Source: Gammaproteobacteria bacterium (GTDB lineage: Bacteria > Pseudomonadota > Gammaproteobacteria > Arenicellales > DRJH01). From it: a DNA stretch of 14,462 bases. The stretch lies in NCBI GenBank assembly GCA_011052285.1, contig DRJH01000182.1, forward strand, positions 1 through 14,462. Direction: 5' to 3'. A program made the position numbers and the translations under genes. Shown here piece after piece: positions 5,700 through 13,096 of the stretch; the first letter of the stretch is position 1, and every line of letters begins with the position of its first letter. Under the pieces are notes generated by a model. The model searched no databases. It was not told the DNA's origin and worked only from the letters and a program-made list of their open reading frames with translations.

Positions 5700-6905
5700 A
5701 TGCAACAAGCCATGGCATTGATCAAACGGGGCGCCGAAGAAGTGTTGGTTGAGTCCGAATTGGCGGAACGCTTGCAAAGCGGACGCCCGCTTCGTGTTAA
5801 GGCTGGTTTTGATCCCACCGCACCGGATTTACATCTGGGACATACCGTGCTGATTACTAAGTTACGGCATTTTCAGGATCTGGGGCATGAGGTTTTATTT
5901 CTAATTGGCGATTTTACCGGCATGATCGGTGACCCCACGGGTAAAAGTGCCACGCGCCCAGCCCTGTCAGCAGAAGAGGTGAAGGCCAATGCTGTGACCT
6001 ACCAGCAGCAAGTATTCAAGATTCTTGATCCGGATCGTACGACGGTAATGTTTAATTCAACATGGTTCGGCTCCATGACGGCGGAAGATATGATTCGCCT
6101 CGCTGCCCGGCATACGGTGGCCCGTATGCTGGAGCGGGATGACTTCAGTAAGCGTTACCGCAATGGTCAGCCCATTGCGATTCATGAATTCATGTACCCG
6201 CTGGTTCAAGGCTATGACTCGGTGGCTATGTGCTCGGATGTGGAACTCGGTGGCACAGACCAGAAGTTCAATTTATTGGTGGGAAGGGAGCTGCAAAAGC
6301 AATACGGCCAGTTGCCACAGGTCGTATTGACTATGCCACTGCTTGAAGGCCTGGATGGTATTCAGAAAATGTCGAAATCGCTAGGTAACTACATCGGAGT
6401 GACCGATCCGGCGGATGATATGTTTGGTAAATTGATGTCGATCAGTGACACATTGATGTGGCGTTACTTCGAACTCCTCAGTTTTAAGGATATCGTGGAA
6501 ATTGATCGACTTAAAGAAAGCATTAAAGAAGGCTGCAATCCTCGTGATATTAAATTTTTACTGGCCGGGGAACTGGTGAGTCGCTTTCATGATAAAAGGC
6601 AGGCGGGAAGAGCCCACCAGGCTTTCGTCGATCGTTACCAGAAAGGCCATCTACCAAGAGAGATACCCGATGTCAATCTGACTGTTGCTGCAGCAGGGAT
6701 GCCACTGGCCAATATTTTAAAGCTGGCAGGGCTGACCGCCTCAACTTCGGACGCACATCGCATGGTTCGCCAGGGGGCGGTGAGAGTTGATGGAGCAAAG
6801 ACTGAGGACAGTCGGCAACGTTTGCAGGTGGGCAGGAAACACCTTATCCAGGTCGGTAAGCGGCGATTTGCCCGGGTACAATTAAGCCTGGCTGTTGTGG
6901 AGTGA
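5700..6905 (+). CDS. tyrS: Tyrosyl-tRNA synthetase TyrS
   Basis: TyrS activates tyrosine with ATP and charges tRNA-Tyr. The 401-residue product is a class I synthetase. The HIGH-type signature HLGH is at residues 45-48, the tyrosine-pocket segment GGTDQKFN at 184-191, and KMSKS at 223-227. A C-terminal S4-like RNA-binding domain covers about 335-398 (with ILKLAGLT, VRQGAVRVDG and VGRKHLIQVG). Length and motifs fit the roughly 400-residue group found in Pseudomonas and relatives rather than the E. coli TyrS group. I chose the ATG at 5700 because homology starts there and AGAGAAAG lies just upstream; the frame is open to 5610 without family similarity. It is transcribed away from the peptidase gene across a 164-base gap. 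In Pseudomonas, as I recall, an rRNA operon follows tyrS; here tpiA does. Confidence 0.96.
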   Translation: MQQAMALIKRGAEEVLVESELAERLQSGRPLRVKAGFDPTAPDLHLGHTVLITKLRHFQDLGHEVLFLIGDFTGMIGDPTGKSATRPALSAEEVKANAVTYQQQVFKILDPDRTTVMFNSTWFGSMTAEDMIRLAARHTVARMLERDDFSKRYRNGQPIAIHEFMYPLVQGYDSVAMCSDVELGGTDQKFNLLVGRELQKQYGQLPQVVLTMPLLEGLDGIQKMSKSLGNYIGVTDPADDMFGKLMSISDTLMWRYFELLSFKDIVEIDRLKESIKEGCNPRDIKFLLAGELVSRFHDKRQAGRAHQAFVDRYQKGHLPREIPDVNLTVAAAGMPLANILKLAGLTASTSDAHRMVRQGAVRVDGAKTEDSRQRLQVGRKHLIQVGKRRFARVQLSLAVVE

Positions 6906-6909
6906 CCTT

Positions 6910-6925
6910 AGGCTCATGGGAGCCT
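6910..6925. other. Stem-loop just after tyrS
   Basis: AGGCTC (6910-6915) and GAGCCT (6920-6925) form a perfect 6-bp stem with a four-base loop, starting five bases after the tyrS stop. No T-run follows, so it is an atypical terminator or an RNA-end stabiliser. Confidence 0.35.
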
Positions 6926-6937
6926 TGGAACTAGGAA

Positions 6938-6957
6938 ACAGCAAGCAAATCTGCTGT
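6938..6957. other. Second stem-loop between tyrS and tpiA
   Basis: ACAGCA (6938-6943) and TGCTGT (6952-6957) are complementary around an eight-base loop, close behind the preceding stem-loop. There is no T-run. Two consecutive hairpins between tyrS and tpiA fit a boundary between transcription units. Confidence 0.3.
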
Positions 6958-6989
6958 CAGCGGGAGCCACCGACCTTGCGATCTTATGA

Positions 6990-7018
6990 TTGCATTCTGG
7001 TGTTCATATGAGTACTAT
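6990..7018 (+). promoter_or_regulatory. Weak putative promoter for tpiA-secG
   Basis: TTGCAT (6990-6995) and TACTAT (7013-7018) are separated by 17 bases and lie 80 bases before the tpiA start. The -35 box matches the sigma-70 consensus only in its TTG, so this is tentative. Confidence 0.25.
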
Positions 7019-7097
7019 CGCACCCCCTTTTCTGTGCGTACGGTTTCGACCACAACAAAGGATGAAATTGAATGGTAATATGCGGGCGAGAGTCATT

Positions 7098-7859
7098 ATG
7101 CGCAGAACACTGGTAGCAGGAAACTGGAAGATGAATGGCAGCAAAGCCGAATCAGCGGTTTTGCTGGAGGCTATCGTAGCGGGTATGGGCAAAGTGGGTG
7201 AGGTGGATGTCGCCGTGTGTCCACCGTCTATTTTATTGCCGCTGGTTGAGCAGAGATTGTCTGGCAGTGAGGTTCTTTGGGGCGCACAGAATCTTGATAC
7301 CCATGCTGCTGGCGCATTTACCGGTGAGATATCCGCTCCGATGCTTGTCGAGTTTGGTTGCCACTATGTGTTGGTCGGGCATTCAGAACGGCGAGCGCTC
7401 TTTGGCGAAACCAGTGTTCAGGTAGCAAAGAAATTTCAAGTCGCCCAGGAGTATGGGTTGGTGCCGGTGCTTTGTGTCGGTGAGACGTTGCAGCAGCGGC
7501 AGTCGGGAACGACAGAGGGAGTCATTGCAGCGCAGCTGCAGGCGGTGGCTGAACGGGTGCCTGCTACCGCATGGCGACAGGCTGTGGTTGCCTATGAGCC
7601 GGTATGGGCTATAGGCACCGGCATGACGGCTACACCTGAGCAGGCTCAGGATGTGCATGCACATATTCGTACATTTCTGGCTACCCATGCGGGAACTGTT
7701 GCAGATAGTGTGCGTTTGTTGTATGGCGGCAGTGTCAATGCGGGCAATGCGGGGCGCTTGTTCGCAGAGCAGGATATTGACGGCGGACTGATTGGTGGAG
7801 CATCCTTGCAGGCTGAAAGCTTTTTGGCCATTTGCCACGCCGCAGCACAGTCCCATTAA
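7098..7859 (+). CDS. tpiA: Triosephosphate isomerase TpiA
   Basis: TpiA interconverts dihydroxyacetone phosphate and glyceraldehyde 3-phosphate in glycolysis and gluconeogenesis. The product from the ATG at 7098 has 253 residues, a normal length for this single TIM barrel. Catalytic residues are all visible: N9 and K11 in GNWKMNG, H95 in VGHSERR, and E167 in AYEPVWAIGTG, which leads into the mobile phosphate-gripping loop. The LLYGGSVN (207-214) and GLIGGASL (230-237) phosphate-binding segments are also present. The frame is open upstream to 6990, but those 36 residues have no family similarity. An ATG at 7080 is the only other candidate. secG begins 20 bases after the stop, so the two are probably cotranscribed. 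Confidence 0.96.
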   Translation: MRRTLVAGNWKMNGSKAESAVLLEAIVAGMGKVGEVDVAVCPPSILLPLVEQRLSGSEVLWGAQNLDTHAAGAFTGEISAPMLVEFGCHYVLVGHSERRALFGETSVQVAKKFQVAQEYGLVPVLCVGETLQQRQSGTTEGVIAAQLQAVAERVPATAWRQAVVAYEPVWAIGTGMTATPEQAQDVHAHIRTFLATHAGTVADSVRLLYGGSVNAGNAGRLFAEQDIDGGLIGGASLQAESFLAICHAAAQSH

Positions 7860-7879
7860 GGTATTTGAGTGAACAGCTT

Positions 7880-8248
7880 ATGATTATTAATTTGCTATTG
7901 GTGGTCCATATTATTGCCGCAGTAGTCATTATTGCCTTGGTGCTATTGCAGCATGGTAAAGGAGCCGATGCCGGGGCAGCCTTTGGCGGCGGTTCACAAA
8001 CGGCCTTCGGTGCCCGAGGCTCTGCCAATTTCCTCAGTCGCACGACGGCTGTTGTGGTGACACTTTTTTTTATTACCAGCTTGTCGCTAGGTTACCTGTA
8101 TACGCATCGCAGCAAGCCGCAAAGCGTCAGCCAGCGTCTTGAGCAAAGCCAGTCAGTGACGATACCCGCGAAGCAAAGCGATAAGAAAGTGCCGACTAAA
8201 CCGGATCCAGTAACCGGGCAGGGTGGTGTGCCGGTGGTCCCGAAGTAA
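7880..8248 (+). CDS. secG: Protein-export membrane protein SecG
   Basis: SecG is the small auxiliary subunit of the SecYEG translocon in the inner membrane and stimulates SecA-driven export. The 122-residue product has two membrane helices (about 3-23 and 54-74). They are joined by the conserved cytoplasmic segment LLQHGKGADAGAAFGGG (22-38) and GSANFLSRTT (47-56), which identify the family. The C-terminal tail (about 75-122) is polar, basic and proline-rich and is poorly conserved in SecG generally. The ATG at 7880 begins the first helix directly; the reading frame extends upstream only into tpiA. The pair tpiA-secG is a widespread proteobacterial arrangement. Confidence 0.95.
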   Translation: MIINLLLVVHIIAAVVIIALVLLQHGKGADAGAAFGGGSQTAFGARGSANFLSRTTAVVVTLFFITSLSLGYLYTHRSKPQSVSQRLEQSQSVTIPAKQSDKKVPTKPDPVTGQGGVPVVPK

Positions 8249-8315
8249 TAGTACCGTTCGCGTCGTCGTGGTAAGCCTGAAGGAAGTAGAAGTATAGTGC
8301 TATAGTGTTTGGTAT

Positions 8316-8401
8316 GCCGAAGTGGTGGAATTGGTAGACACGCCGTCTTGAGGGGGCGGTGGCGTTAAGCCGTGCCGGTTCGAGTCCGGCCTTCGGCACC
8401 A
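8316..8401 (+). tRNA. tRNA-Leu(GAG)
   Basis: An 86-base class II tRNA with the 3' CCA encoded (8399-8401). The acceptor stem pairs GCCGAAG (8316-8322) with CTTCGGC (8391-8397), and A8398 is the discriminator. The D-arm segment TGGTGGAATTGGTAGACACG is typical of leucine tRNAs. The anticodon stem CCGTC (8343-8347) / GGCGG encloses the loop TTGAGGG, giving anticodon GAG at 8350-8352. A long variable arm and the T-loop GGTTCGAGTCC follow. It lies 67 bases after secG. TATAGT at 8301-8306 could be a -10 box, but I see no good -35, so the tRNA may be processed from the tpiA-secG transcript. Confidence 0.96.
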
Positions 8402-8406
8402 AATTT

Positions 8407-8446
8407 CGTATGTGCCAAATACCGTATGTACCAGATACCGTATGTA
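8407..8446. repeat. 16-bp tandem repeat between tRNA-Leu and nuoA
   Basis: Two full units, CGTATGTGCCAAATAC (8407-8422) and CGTATGTACCAGATAC (8423-8438), are followed by a half unit CGTATGTA (8439-8446). The array begins five bases after the tRNA 3' end and lies about 100 bases upstream of the putative nuo promoter. It could be an array of regulator sites or neutral slippage. Confidence 0.65.
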
Positions 8447-8549
8447 AAGTAGTTTGCGAAAGCACTCTCAGGGTGTGCCAGCGGGCGGTTTGGATTTCTG
8501 ATCCAGATCAGAATAAAGCCTCAAATTATTTACTACCAAGCTGCCAGTC

Positions 8550-8578
8550 TTGACTTACCAGCCCCTCGAACATAGACT
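8550..8578 (+). promoter_or_regulatory. Putative sigma-70 promoter for the nuo operon
   Basis: TTGACT (8550-8555) and TAGACT (8573-8578) are spaced by exactly 17 bases. The -35 matches consensus at five positions and the -10 at four. Transcription would begin near 8585, about 20 bases before the nuoA start, just ahead of the AAGGAG ribosome binding sequence. Confidence 0.45.
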
Positions 8579-8605
8579 GCGTCTTCCATTCCAAGGAGCC
8601 CGAAT

Positions 8606-8962
8606 GTGCTGGCAGAATATCTACCGGTGCTGTTTTTCATTATTATTGCTGTGGCAGTCGGTGTGATGATGATTGCCATGGGTAGTATGTTGAGCCCAAG
8701 TCGCCCGGATGTGGAAAAGAACTCCCCTTATGAATGTGGGTTTGAGCCGTTTGAAGATGCGCGAATGAAGTTTGACGTGCGTTATTATCTGGTGGCTATC
8801 TTTTTTATTCTTTTTGATTTGGAGATTGCCTTTTTGTTTCCCTGGGCGGTGGCCCTGGACCAGATCGGTGTATTCGGCTTTGTTTCCATGCTCATATTTC
8901 TGTTTGTTTTGGTTGTGGGGTTTGTTTTTGAATGGTGCCGTGGCGCGTTGGAATGGGATTAG
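8606..8962 (+). CDS. nuoA: NADH-quinone oxidoreductase subunit A (NuoA)
   Basis: NuoA is a small membrane subunit of respiratory complex I at the junction of the peripheral and membrane arms. The 118-residue product has three membrane helices (about 5-27, 60-83 and 87-110). It carries the conserved loop SPYECGFEPFEDARMKFDVR with its cysteine, followed by YYLVAIFFILFDLEIAFLFPW, which contains the conserved acidic pair in FDLE. The start is GTG at 8606, seven bases after AAGGAG. An ATG two bases upstream is out of frame and would give an unrelated peptide. It opens the nuo operon, with nuoB 12 bases downstream. Confidence 0.96.
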   Translation: MLAEYLPVLFFIIIAVAVGVMMIAMGSMLSPSRPDVEKNSPYECGFEPFEDARMKFDVRYYLVAIFFILFDLEIAFLFPWAVALDQIGVFGFVSMLIFLFVLVVGFVFEWCRGALEWD

Positions 8963-8974
8963 GACGGATCGGCG

Positions 8975-9451
8975 ATGTCTATTGAAGGGTTGCTCGAAGA
9001 AGGCTGGATCACCACTTCAGCTGATAAGCTGATCAATTGGAGTCGCAATGGCTCGATGTGGCCAATGACCTTTGGTTTGGCCTGCTGTGCGGTCGAGATG
9101 ATGCAGGCAGGTGCCTCACGTTATGACCTGGATCGCTTTGGTATCGTTTTCCGTCCCAGCCCCAGACAATCTGATGTCATGATTGTGGCCGGTACCCTGT
9201 GCAATAAAATGGCGCCGGCCTTACGCAAAGTCTATGACCAGATGGCTGAACCACGTTGGGTGATTTCCATGGGATCGTGTGCCAATGGTGGCGGTTACTA
9301 TCATTACTCTTATGCTGTAGTGCGCGGTTGTGACCGGGTGGTGCCGGTGGACGTCTATGTGCCTGGCTGCCCGCCCACGGCTGAAGCCCTGATCTACGGC
9401 ATCTTGCAGCTACAGCGCAAGATTCGTGAAACCAATACCATTGCCCGCTGA
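8975..9451 (+). CDS. nuoB: NADH-quinone oxidoreductase subunit B (NuoB)
   Basis: NuoB holds the terminal [4Fe-4S] cluster N2, which passes electrons to quinone at the NuoB-NuoD interface of complex I. The 158-residue product shows the four cluster cysteines: the unusual adjacent pair C37-C38 in GLACCAVEMM, C102 in GSCANGGGYYH, and C132 in VPGCPPTAEAL. The segment DRFGIVFRPSPRQSDVMIVAGT is also characteristic. Length is as expected for the family. It sits tightly between nuoA and nuoC. Confidence 0.97.
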   Translation: MSIEGLLEEGWITTSADKLINWSRNGSMWPMTFGLACCAVEMMQAGASRYDLDRFGIVFRPSPRQSDVMIVAGTLCNKMAPALRKVYDQMAEPRWVISMGSCANGGGYYHYSYAVVRGCDRVVPVDVYVPGCPPTAEALIYGILQLQRKIRETNTIAR

Positions 9452-9460
9452 GTCGATCGT

Positions 9461-10060
9461 ATGAACAGGATGCAAAATCTGCAGCAAGTATTGACCGATA
9501 CCCTGGCTGAAAAAATCACCTCTTCGACTATTGATCGAGGCGAGTTGACTGTGGAAGTTGCTGCAGAGGATATTCTGGAAGTTGCAAAGATCCTGCGTGA
9601 TGATTCACGGTTTGGTTTTGAGCAAGCTATGGATGTATGTGGCGTTGATTATCTGCAATGGGGGCAGGAGGCGGCCCGGGAGATGGTTAAACCCGCTCGC
9701 TTCGCGGTGGTCTATCATCTGTTGTCCATTCGAAACAACTGGCGGCTACGGCTGCGGGTCTGGCTCGACGATAAAATGCCTATGTTACCTTCCGTGGTGG
9801 GCATCTGGAGCGGCGTTGACTGGTTTGAACGTGAGGCTTTTGATCTGTTTGGTATCGTCTTTGAGGGGCATCCGGATCTGCGTAGAATTCTCACTGATTA
9901 TGGTTTTATCGGCCACCCGTTTCGTAAAGATTTTCCGCTCACGGGCAAGGTGGAAGTTCGCTATGATCCGGATAAGGGCAGTGTGGTGTATGAGCCGGTT
10001 TCGCTGCAGCCGAGAATACTGACGCCACGTATCATCCGTGAGGAAAATTTCGGTGGCTGA
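9461..10060 (+). CDS. nuoC: NADH-quinone oxidoreductase subunit C (NuoC, 30 kDa)
   Basis: NuoC is a peripheral-arm subunit of complex I without cofactors that supports the NuoB-NuoD module. The 199-residue product matches the family from about residue 80. It has WFEREAFDLFGIVFEGHPDL (121-140) with the EREAFD core, followed by RRILTDYGFIGHPFRKDFPL (141-160), and ends with the usual PRIIREE tail. The first 70 residues are more variable, as usual. ATG codons at 9461 and 9470 are both possible starts; neither has a strong ribosome binding site. It is a separate gene, not the fused NuoCD found in enterobacteria and Pseudomonas. Its end overlaps nuoD by eight bases. Confidence 0.95.
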   Translation: MNRMQNLQQVLTDTLAEKITSSTIDRGELTVEVAAEDILEVAKILRDDSRFGFEQAMDVCGVDYLQWGQEAAREMVKPARFAVVYHLLSIRNNWRLRLRVWLDDKMPMLPSVVGIWSGVDWFEREAFDLFGIVFEGHPDLRRILTDYGFIGHPFRKDFPLTGKVEVRYDPDKGSVVYEPVSLQPRILTPRIIREENFGG

Positions 10061-11306
10061 AATACGCAACTACACACTGAACTTTGGACCACAGCACCCT
10101 GCGGCGCATGGTGTGTTGCGAGTGGTGATGGAAATGGATGGCGAAGTCATCGAACATGTGGATCCGCATGTCGGCTTGCTGCACCGAGCTACCGAAAAGC
10201 TGGCCGAGAGCAAACCGTTCAACCAAAGTATCGGCTATATGGATCGGCTCGATTATGTATCCATGATGTGTAGTGAGCATGCCTATGTCCTGGCTATCGA
10301 GAAGTTACTGGGGCTGGAAGTACCGATACGGGCCCAGTATATCCGGGTCATGTTTGACGAAATTACGCGTATTCTCAATCATTTGTTGTGGTTGGGTGCG
10401 CATGCGCTTGATATCGGTGCAATGACTGTATTTCTGTATGCTTTTCGCGAACGTGAAGACCTCATGGATTGTTACGAAGGCGTATCAGGAGCACGGATGC
10501 ATGCCACCTATTACCGGCCTGGTGGTGTCTATCGGGACCTTCCTGAGAGTATGCCGCAATACCGCAAAGCCGGGGGTTACACGGAACGTAGTCTCGAACA
10601 CCGAAACTTCAACCGCCAGGGCTCAATGCTGGATTTTATTGAGGATTTCACGCAGCGTTTTCCCGGTTATGTGGATGATTATGAGACCTTGCTGACGGAT
10701 AACCGGATCTGGAAGCAGCGAACTGTCGGTATTGGTGTGATCTCTCCGGAACGGGCTATGCAGATGGGGTTTTCTGGTCCCATGCTGCGTGGCTCTGGTG
10801 TGGAATGGGATTTGCGCAAAAAGCAGCCCTACGAGGTGTATGATCGGCTGGATTTTGATATTCCCGTGGGAAGCGAGGGTGACTGTTACGACCGTTATCT
10901 GGTACGAGTCGAAGAATTCCGCCAGTCTAATTGCATTATCCGCCAATGTGTCGACTGGTTACGCAAGCACCCAGGACTCGTCATTGCCGACAACAACAAG
11001 GTGACCCCGCCATCCCGGGAATCCATGAAAGCGGACATGGAGTCGCTGATCCATCACTTTAAACTGGCCTCGGAAGGCTACTGTGTTCCCGAGGGTGAGG
11101 TTTATGCCGCCATCGAGGCACCCAAGGGTGAATTTGGAATCTATCTGCTGTCCGATGGTGCCAACAAGCCCTATCGGATGAAGATTCGGGCTCCGGGGTT
11201 TGCCCATATCAGCGCCCTTAATGAATTGTCGAAGGGCCATATGTTGGCCGATATGGTGGCCATGATCGGTACCCTGGATATTGTCTTCGGAGAGATAGAT
11301 CGTTGA
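10053..11306 (+). CDS. nuoD: NADH-quinone oxidoreductase subunit D (NuoD, 49 kDa)
   Basis: NuoD forms most of the quinone-binding cavity of complex I. From the GTG at 10053 the product is 417 residues, the usual size for a stand-alone NuoD. The family signature is at the N-terminus (NFGPQHPAAHGVLRVVMEMD), followed by HVDPHVGLLHRATEKLAES, RIMFDE-type sequence (VMFDEITRILNHLLW), and the C-terminal KIRAPGFAHISAL...DMVAMIGTLDIVFGEIDR. A GTG at 10038 in frame would add five residues. I prefer 10053 because GAGGAAA (10040-10046) sits six bases before it and homology starts there. The overlap with nuoC suggests translational coupling. Confidence 0.96.
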   Translation: MAEIRNYTLNFGPQHPAAHGVLRVVMEMDGEVIEHVDPHVGLLHRATEKLAESKPFNQSIGYMDRLDYVSMMCSEHAYVLAIEKLLGLEVPIRAQYIRVMFDEITRILNHLLWLGAHALDIGAMTVFLYAFREREDLMDCYEGVSGARMHATYYRPGGVYRDLPESMPQYRKAGGYTERSLEHRNFNRQGSMLDFIEDFTQRFPGYVDDYETLLTDNRIWKQRTVGIGVISPERAMQMGFSGPMLRGSGVEWDLRKKQPYEVYDRLDFDIPVGSEGDCYDRYLVRVEEFRQSNCIIRQCVDWLRKHPGLVIADNNKVTPPSRESMKADMESLIHHFKLASEGYCVPEGEVYAAIEAPKGEFGIYLLSDGANKPYRMKIRAPGFAHISALNELSKGHMLADMVAMIGTLDIVFGEIDR

Positions 11307-11800
11307 ATGCTGTTCTTGAACAAACGGCGTCTTTGACTGCGGCGTCTATTGCTGCCATTGAACAGGAGATCGCCAAGTACCCGACTGAACGAAAGGCCTC
11401 GGCGGTCATGGCCGGCTTGCGTATTGCCCAGGAACAACATGGCTGGCTGGCTCCAGAGTTGATTTCCGAAGTGGCTGCTTTGGTTGGTGTACCACGTGTC
11501 AGGGCTATGGAAGTGGCTACTTTTTACTCCATGTATCATCTGCAGCCGGTCGGTCGACATGTTATTTTTCTGTGCACTAACCTGAGTTGTATGTTGCGTG
11601 GCTCCGATACTATCCTGGAACATCTGCAGTCGCGTTTGGGTATCCGACTGGGGGAGACGAGTGAAGACGGTAAATTTACCCTCAAGCAGGTCGAGTGTCT
11701 GGCAGCCTGCGGTGGTGCACCTATGATGCAGGTGGATAAGGACTACTACGAACACCTGACCCCGGAACGGGTCGATGAGATTCTGGAAGGATTGGGCTGA
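11303..11800 (+). CDS. nuoE: NADH-quinone oxidoreductase subunit E (NuoE, 24 kDa)
   Basis: NuoE carries the [2Fe-2S] cluster N1a in the NADH-dehydrogenase module of complex I. The 165-residue product has a thioredoxin-like fold signature. The ligands are C91 and C96 (CTNLSC), and C132 and C136 (CLAACGGAP). The helical N-terminal part contains YPTERKASAVMAGLRIAQEQ. The start appears to be TTG at 11303, which overlaps the nuoD stop and follows GGAGAG at 11289-11294. The nearby ATG at 11307 is out of frame. Rare TTG initiation next to an upstream stop fits coupling to nuoD. The end overlaps the nuoF start by one base. Confidence 0.94.
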   Translation: MNAVLEQTASLTAASIAAIEQEIAKYPTERKASAVMAGLRIAQEQHGWLAPELISEVAALVGVPRVRAMEVATFYSMYHLQPVGRHVIFLCTNLSCMLRGSDTILEHLQSRLGIRLGETSEDGKFTLKQVECLAACGGAPMMQVDKDYYEHLTPERVDEILEGLG

Positions 11801-13080
11801 TGGTTGAGATTGTACAAGTCTGCCTGCCGGATCCCGCGGTGACTGAGCCATGGACGCTGCGGGCTTACGAGAAATCTGGCGGTTATCAGTCTTGGCGGCG
11901 GATTCTTGAAGAGAAAATACCGCCGAATCAGATTATCGAGGAGGTCAAGAATTCCGGCCTGCGTGGCCGTGGAGGGGCCGGCTTTCCAACCGGGTTGAAG
12001 TGGAGTTTTATGCCTAAAGATGTGGAAGGACAGAAATATATTGTCTGTAATTCCGATGAGGGGGAGCCTGGTACCTTCAAAGACCGGGATATCCTGCGTT
12101 ACAATCCACATGCCCTGGTAGAGGGCATGGCCATCGCCGGTTACAGTATCGGTGCTACGGTTGGCTACAACTATATCCGTGGTGAATTCTGGGAGCCCTA
12201 TGAACGTTTTCAGGCGGCCATTGATGAGGCGATGGCGGCGGGTTTGTTAGGTCAGGATATTCTGGATTCAGGGGTCGATTTTATCCCCTATGTACACCTC
12301 GGGGCCGGGGCCTATATCTGTGGCGAAGAAACTGCGCTTCTCGAATCGTTGGAAGGCAAAAAGGGACAACCACGTTTTCTCAAGCCACCCTTTCCGGCCC
12401 AAGTGGGTTTATTCGGCCGACCGACGACCATTAATAACACGGAGACACTGGCCTCGGTACCGGCTATCCTTCGTAACGGCGCGGCCTGGTTTGCCGAGAT
12501 GGGGCCACCGAAGAATGGTGGCAGCAAGATCTTTACCGTATCGGGCCATGTCAGTCGGCCCGGCGTCTATGAAATACCGCTGGGTACCCCCTTCCCTGAA
12601 CTGCTGGAACTGGCTGGAGGGATGCTCAATGGCGGCAAACTCAAGGCGGTGATCCCCGGTGGTTCCTCGACGCCAATATTGCCGGCCGAGGTGATGATGG
12701 CCTGCACCATGGATTACGATGCGATTGCCAAAGCCGGTTCTATGCTCGGTGCCGGCTCGGTGATTGTTATGGACGAGTCCACCGATATGGTCAGATTGCT
12801 GGAGCGGATTACCGCTTTTTACCACGAGGAATCCTGTGGGCAGTGTACCCCTTGTCGGGAAGGCACCGGCTGGTTACATCACACGGTGCAACGGATTCGC
12901 CGGGGTGAGGGTAAGCCGGGAGACCTGGATTTGCTGGAATCGGTGGCCACCAACATCCGTGGTCGCACCATCTGTGCCTTAGGTGATGCAGCCGCCATGC
13001 CGGTGCAGGGTTTTTTGAAATATTATCGCGCTGAGTTGGAACGACTGATTGTCGATCCGGCCGGCAGTCAGGCAGCTTGA
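11800..13080 (+). CDS. nuoF: NADH-quinone oxidoreductase subunit F (NuoF, 51 kDa)
   Basis: NuoF is the NADH-oxidising subunit, binding NADH, FMN and the [4Fe-4S] cluster N3. The 426-residue product shows the glycine-rich nucleotide-binding segment GLRGRGGAGFPTGLKW (53-68) and the FMN-site stretch CNSDEGEPGTFKDRD (83-97). It also has the conserved GAGAYICGEETALLESLEGK (168-187) and the N3 ligands C346, C349 and C352 (ESCGQCTPCREGTGW) with C392 (TICALGDAAAMP). The ATG lies within the nuoE stop as TGATG, a classic coupled arrangement. No departures from the family are visible. Confidence 0.97.
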   Translation: MVEIVQVCLPDPAVTEPWTLRAYEKSGGYQSWRRILEEKIPPNQIIEEVKNSGLRGRGGAGFPTGLKWSFMPKDVEGQKYIVCNSDEGEPGTFKDRDILRYNPHALVEGMAIAGYSIGATVGYNYIRGEFWEPYERFQAAIDEAMAAGLLGQDILDSGVDFIPYVHLGAGAYICGEETALLESLEGKKGQPRFLKPPFPAQVGLFGRPTTINNTETLASVPAILRNGAAWFAEMGPPKNGGSKIFTVSGHVSRPGVYEIPLGTPFPELLELAGGMLNGGKLKAVIPGGSSTPILPAEVMMACTMDYDAIAKAGSMLGAGSVIVMDESTDMVRLLERITAFYHEESCGQCTPCREGTGWLHHTVQRIRRGEGKPGDLDLLESVATNIRGRTICALGDAAAMPVQGFLKYYRAELERLIVDPAGSQAA

Positions 13081-13096
13081 GACGGACAAAGGCACC

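Noticed and set aside
8196..8465. 89-residue minus-strand open frame containing a KAGLEPARLNATAP-like stretch
   Set aside because: This is the familiar spurious translation of a reversed leucine tRNA gene, not a protein.
9558..10022. 154-residue plus-strand open frame
   Set aside because: It is an out-of-frame shadow inside nuoC, with an unnatural Cys/Arg/Trp-rich composition.
11171..11851. 226-residue minus-strand open frame
   Set aside because: It is antisense to the end of nuoD, all of nuoE and the start of nuoF, all with complete motifs.
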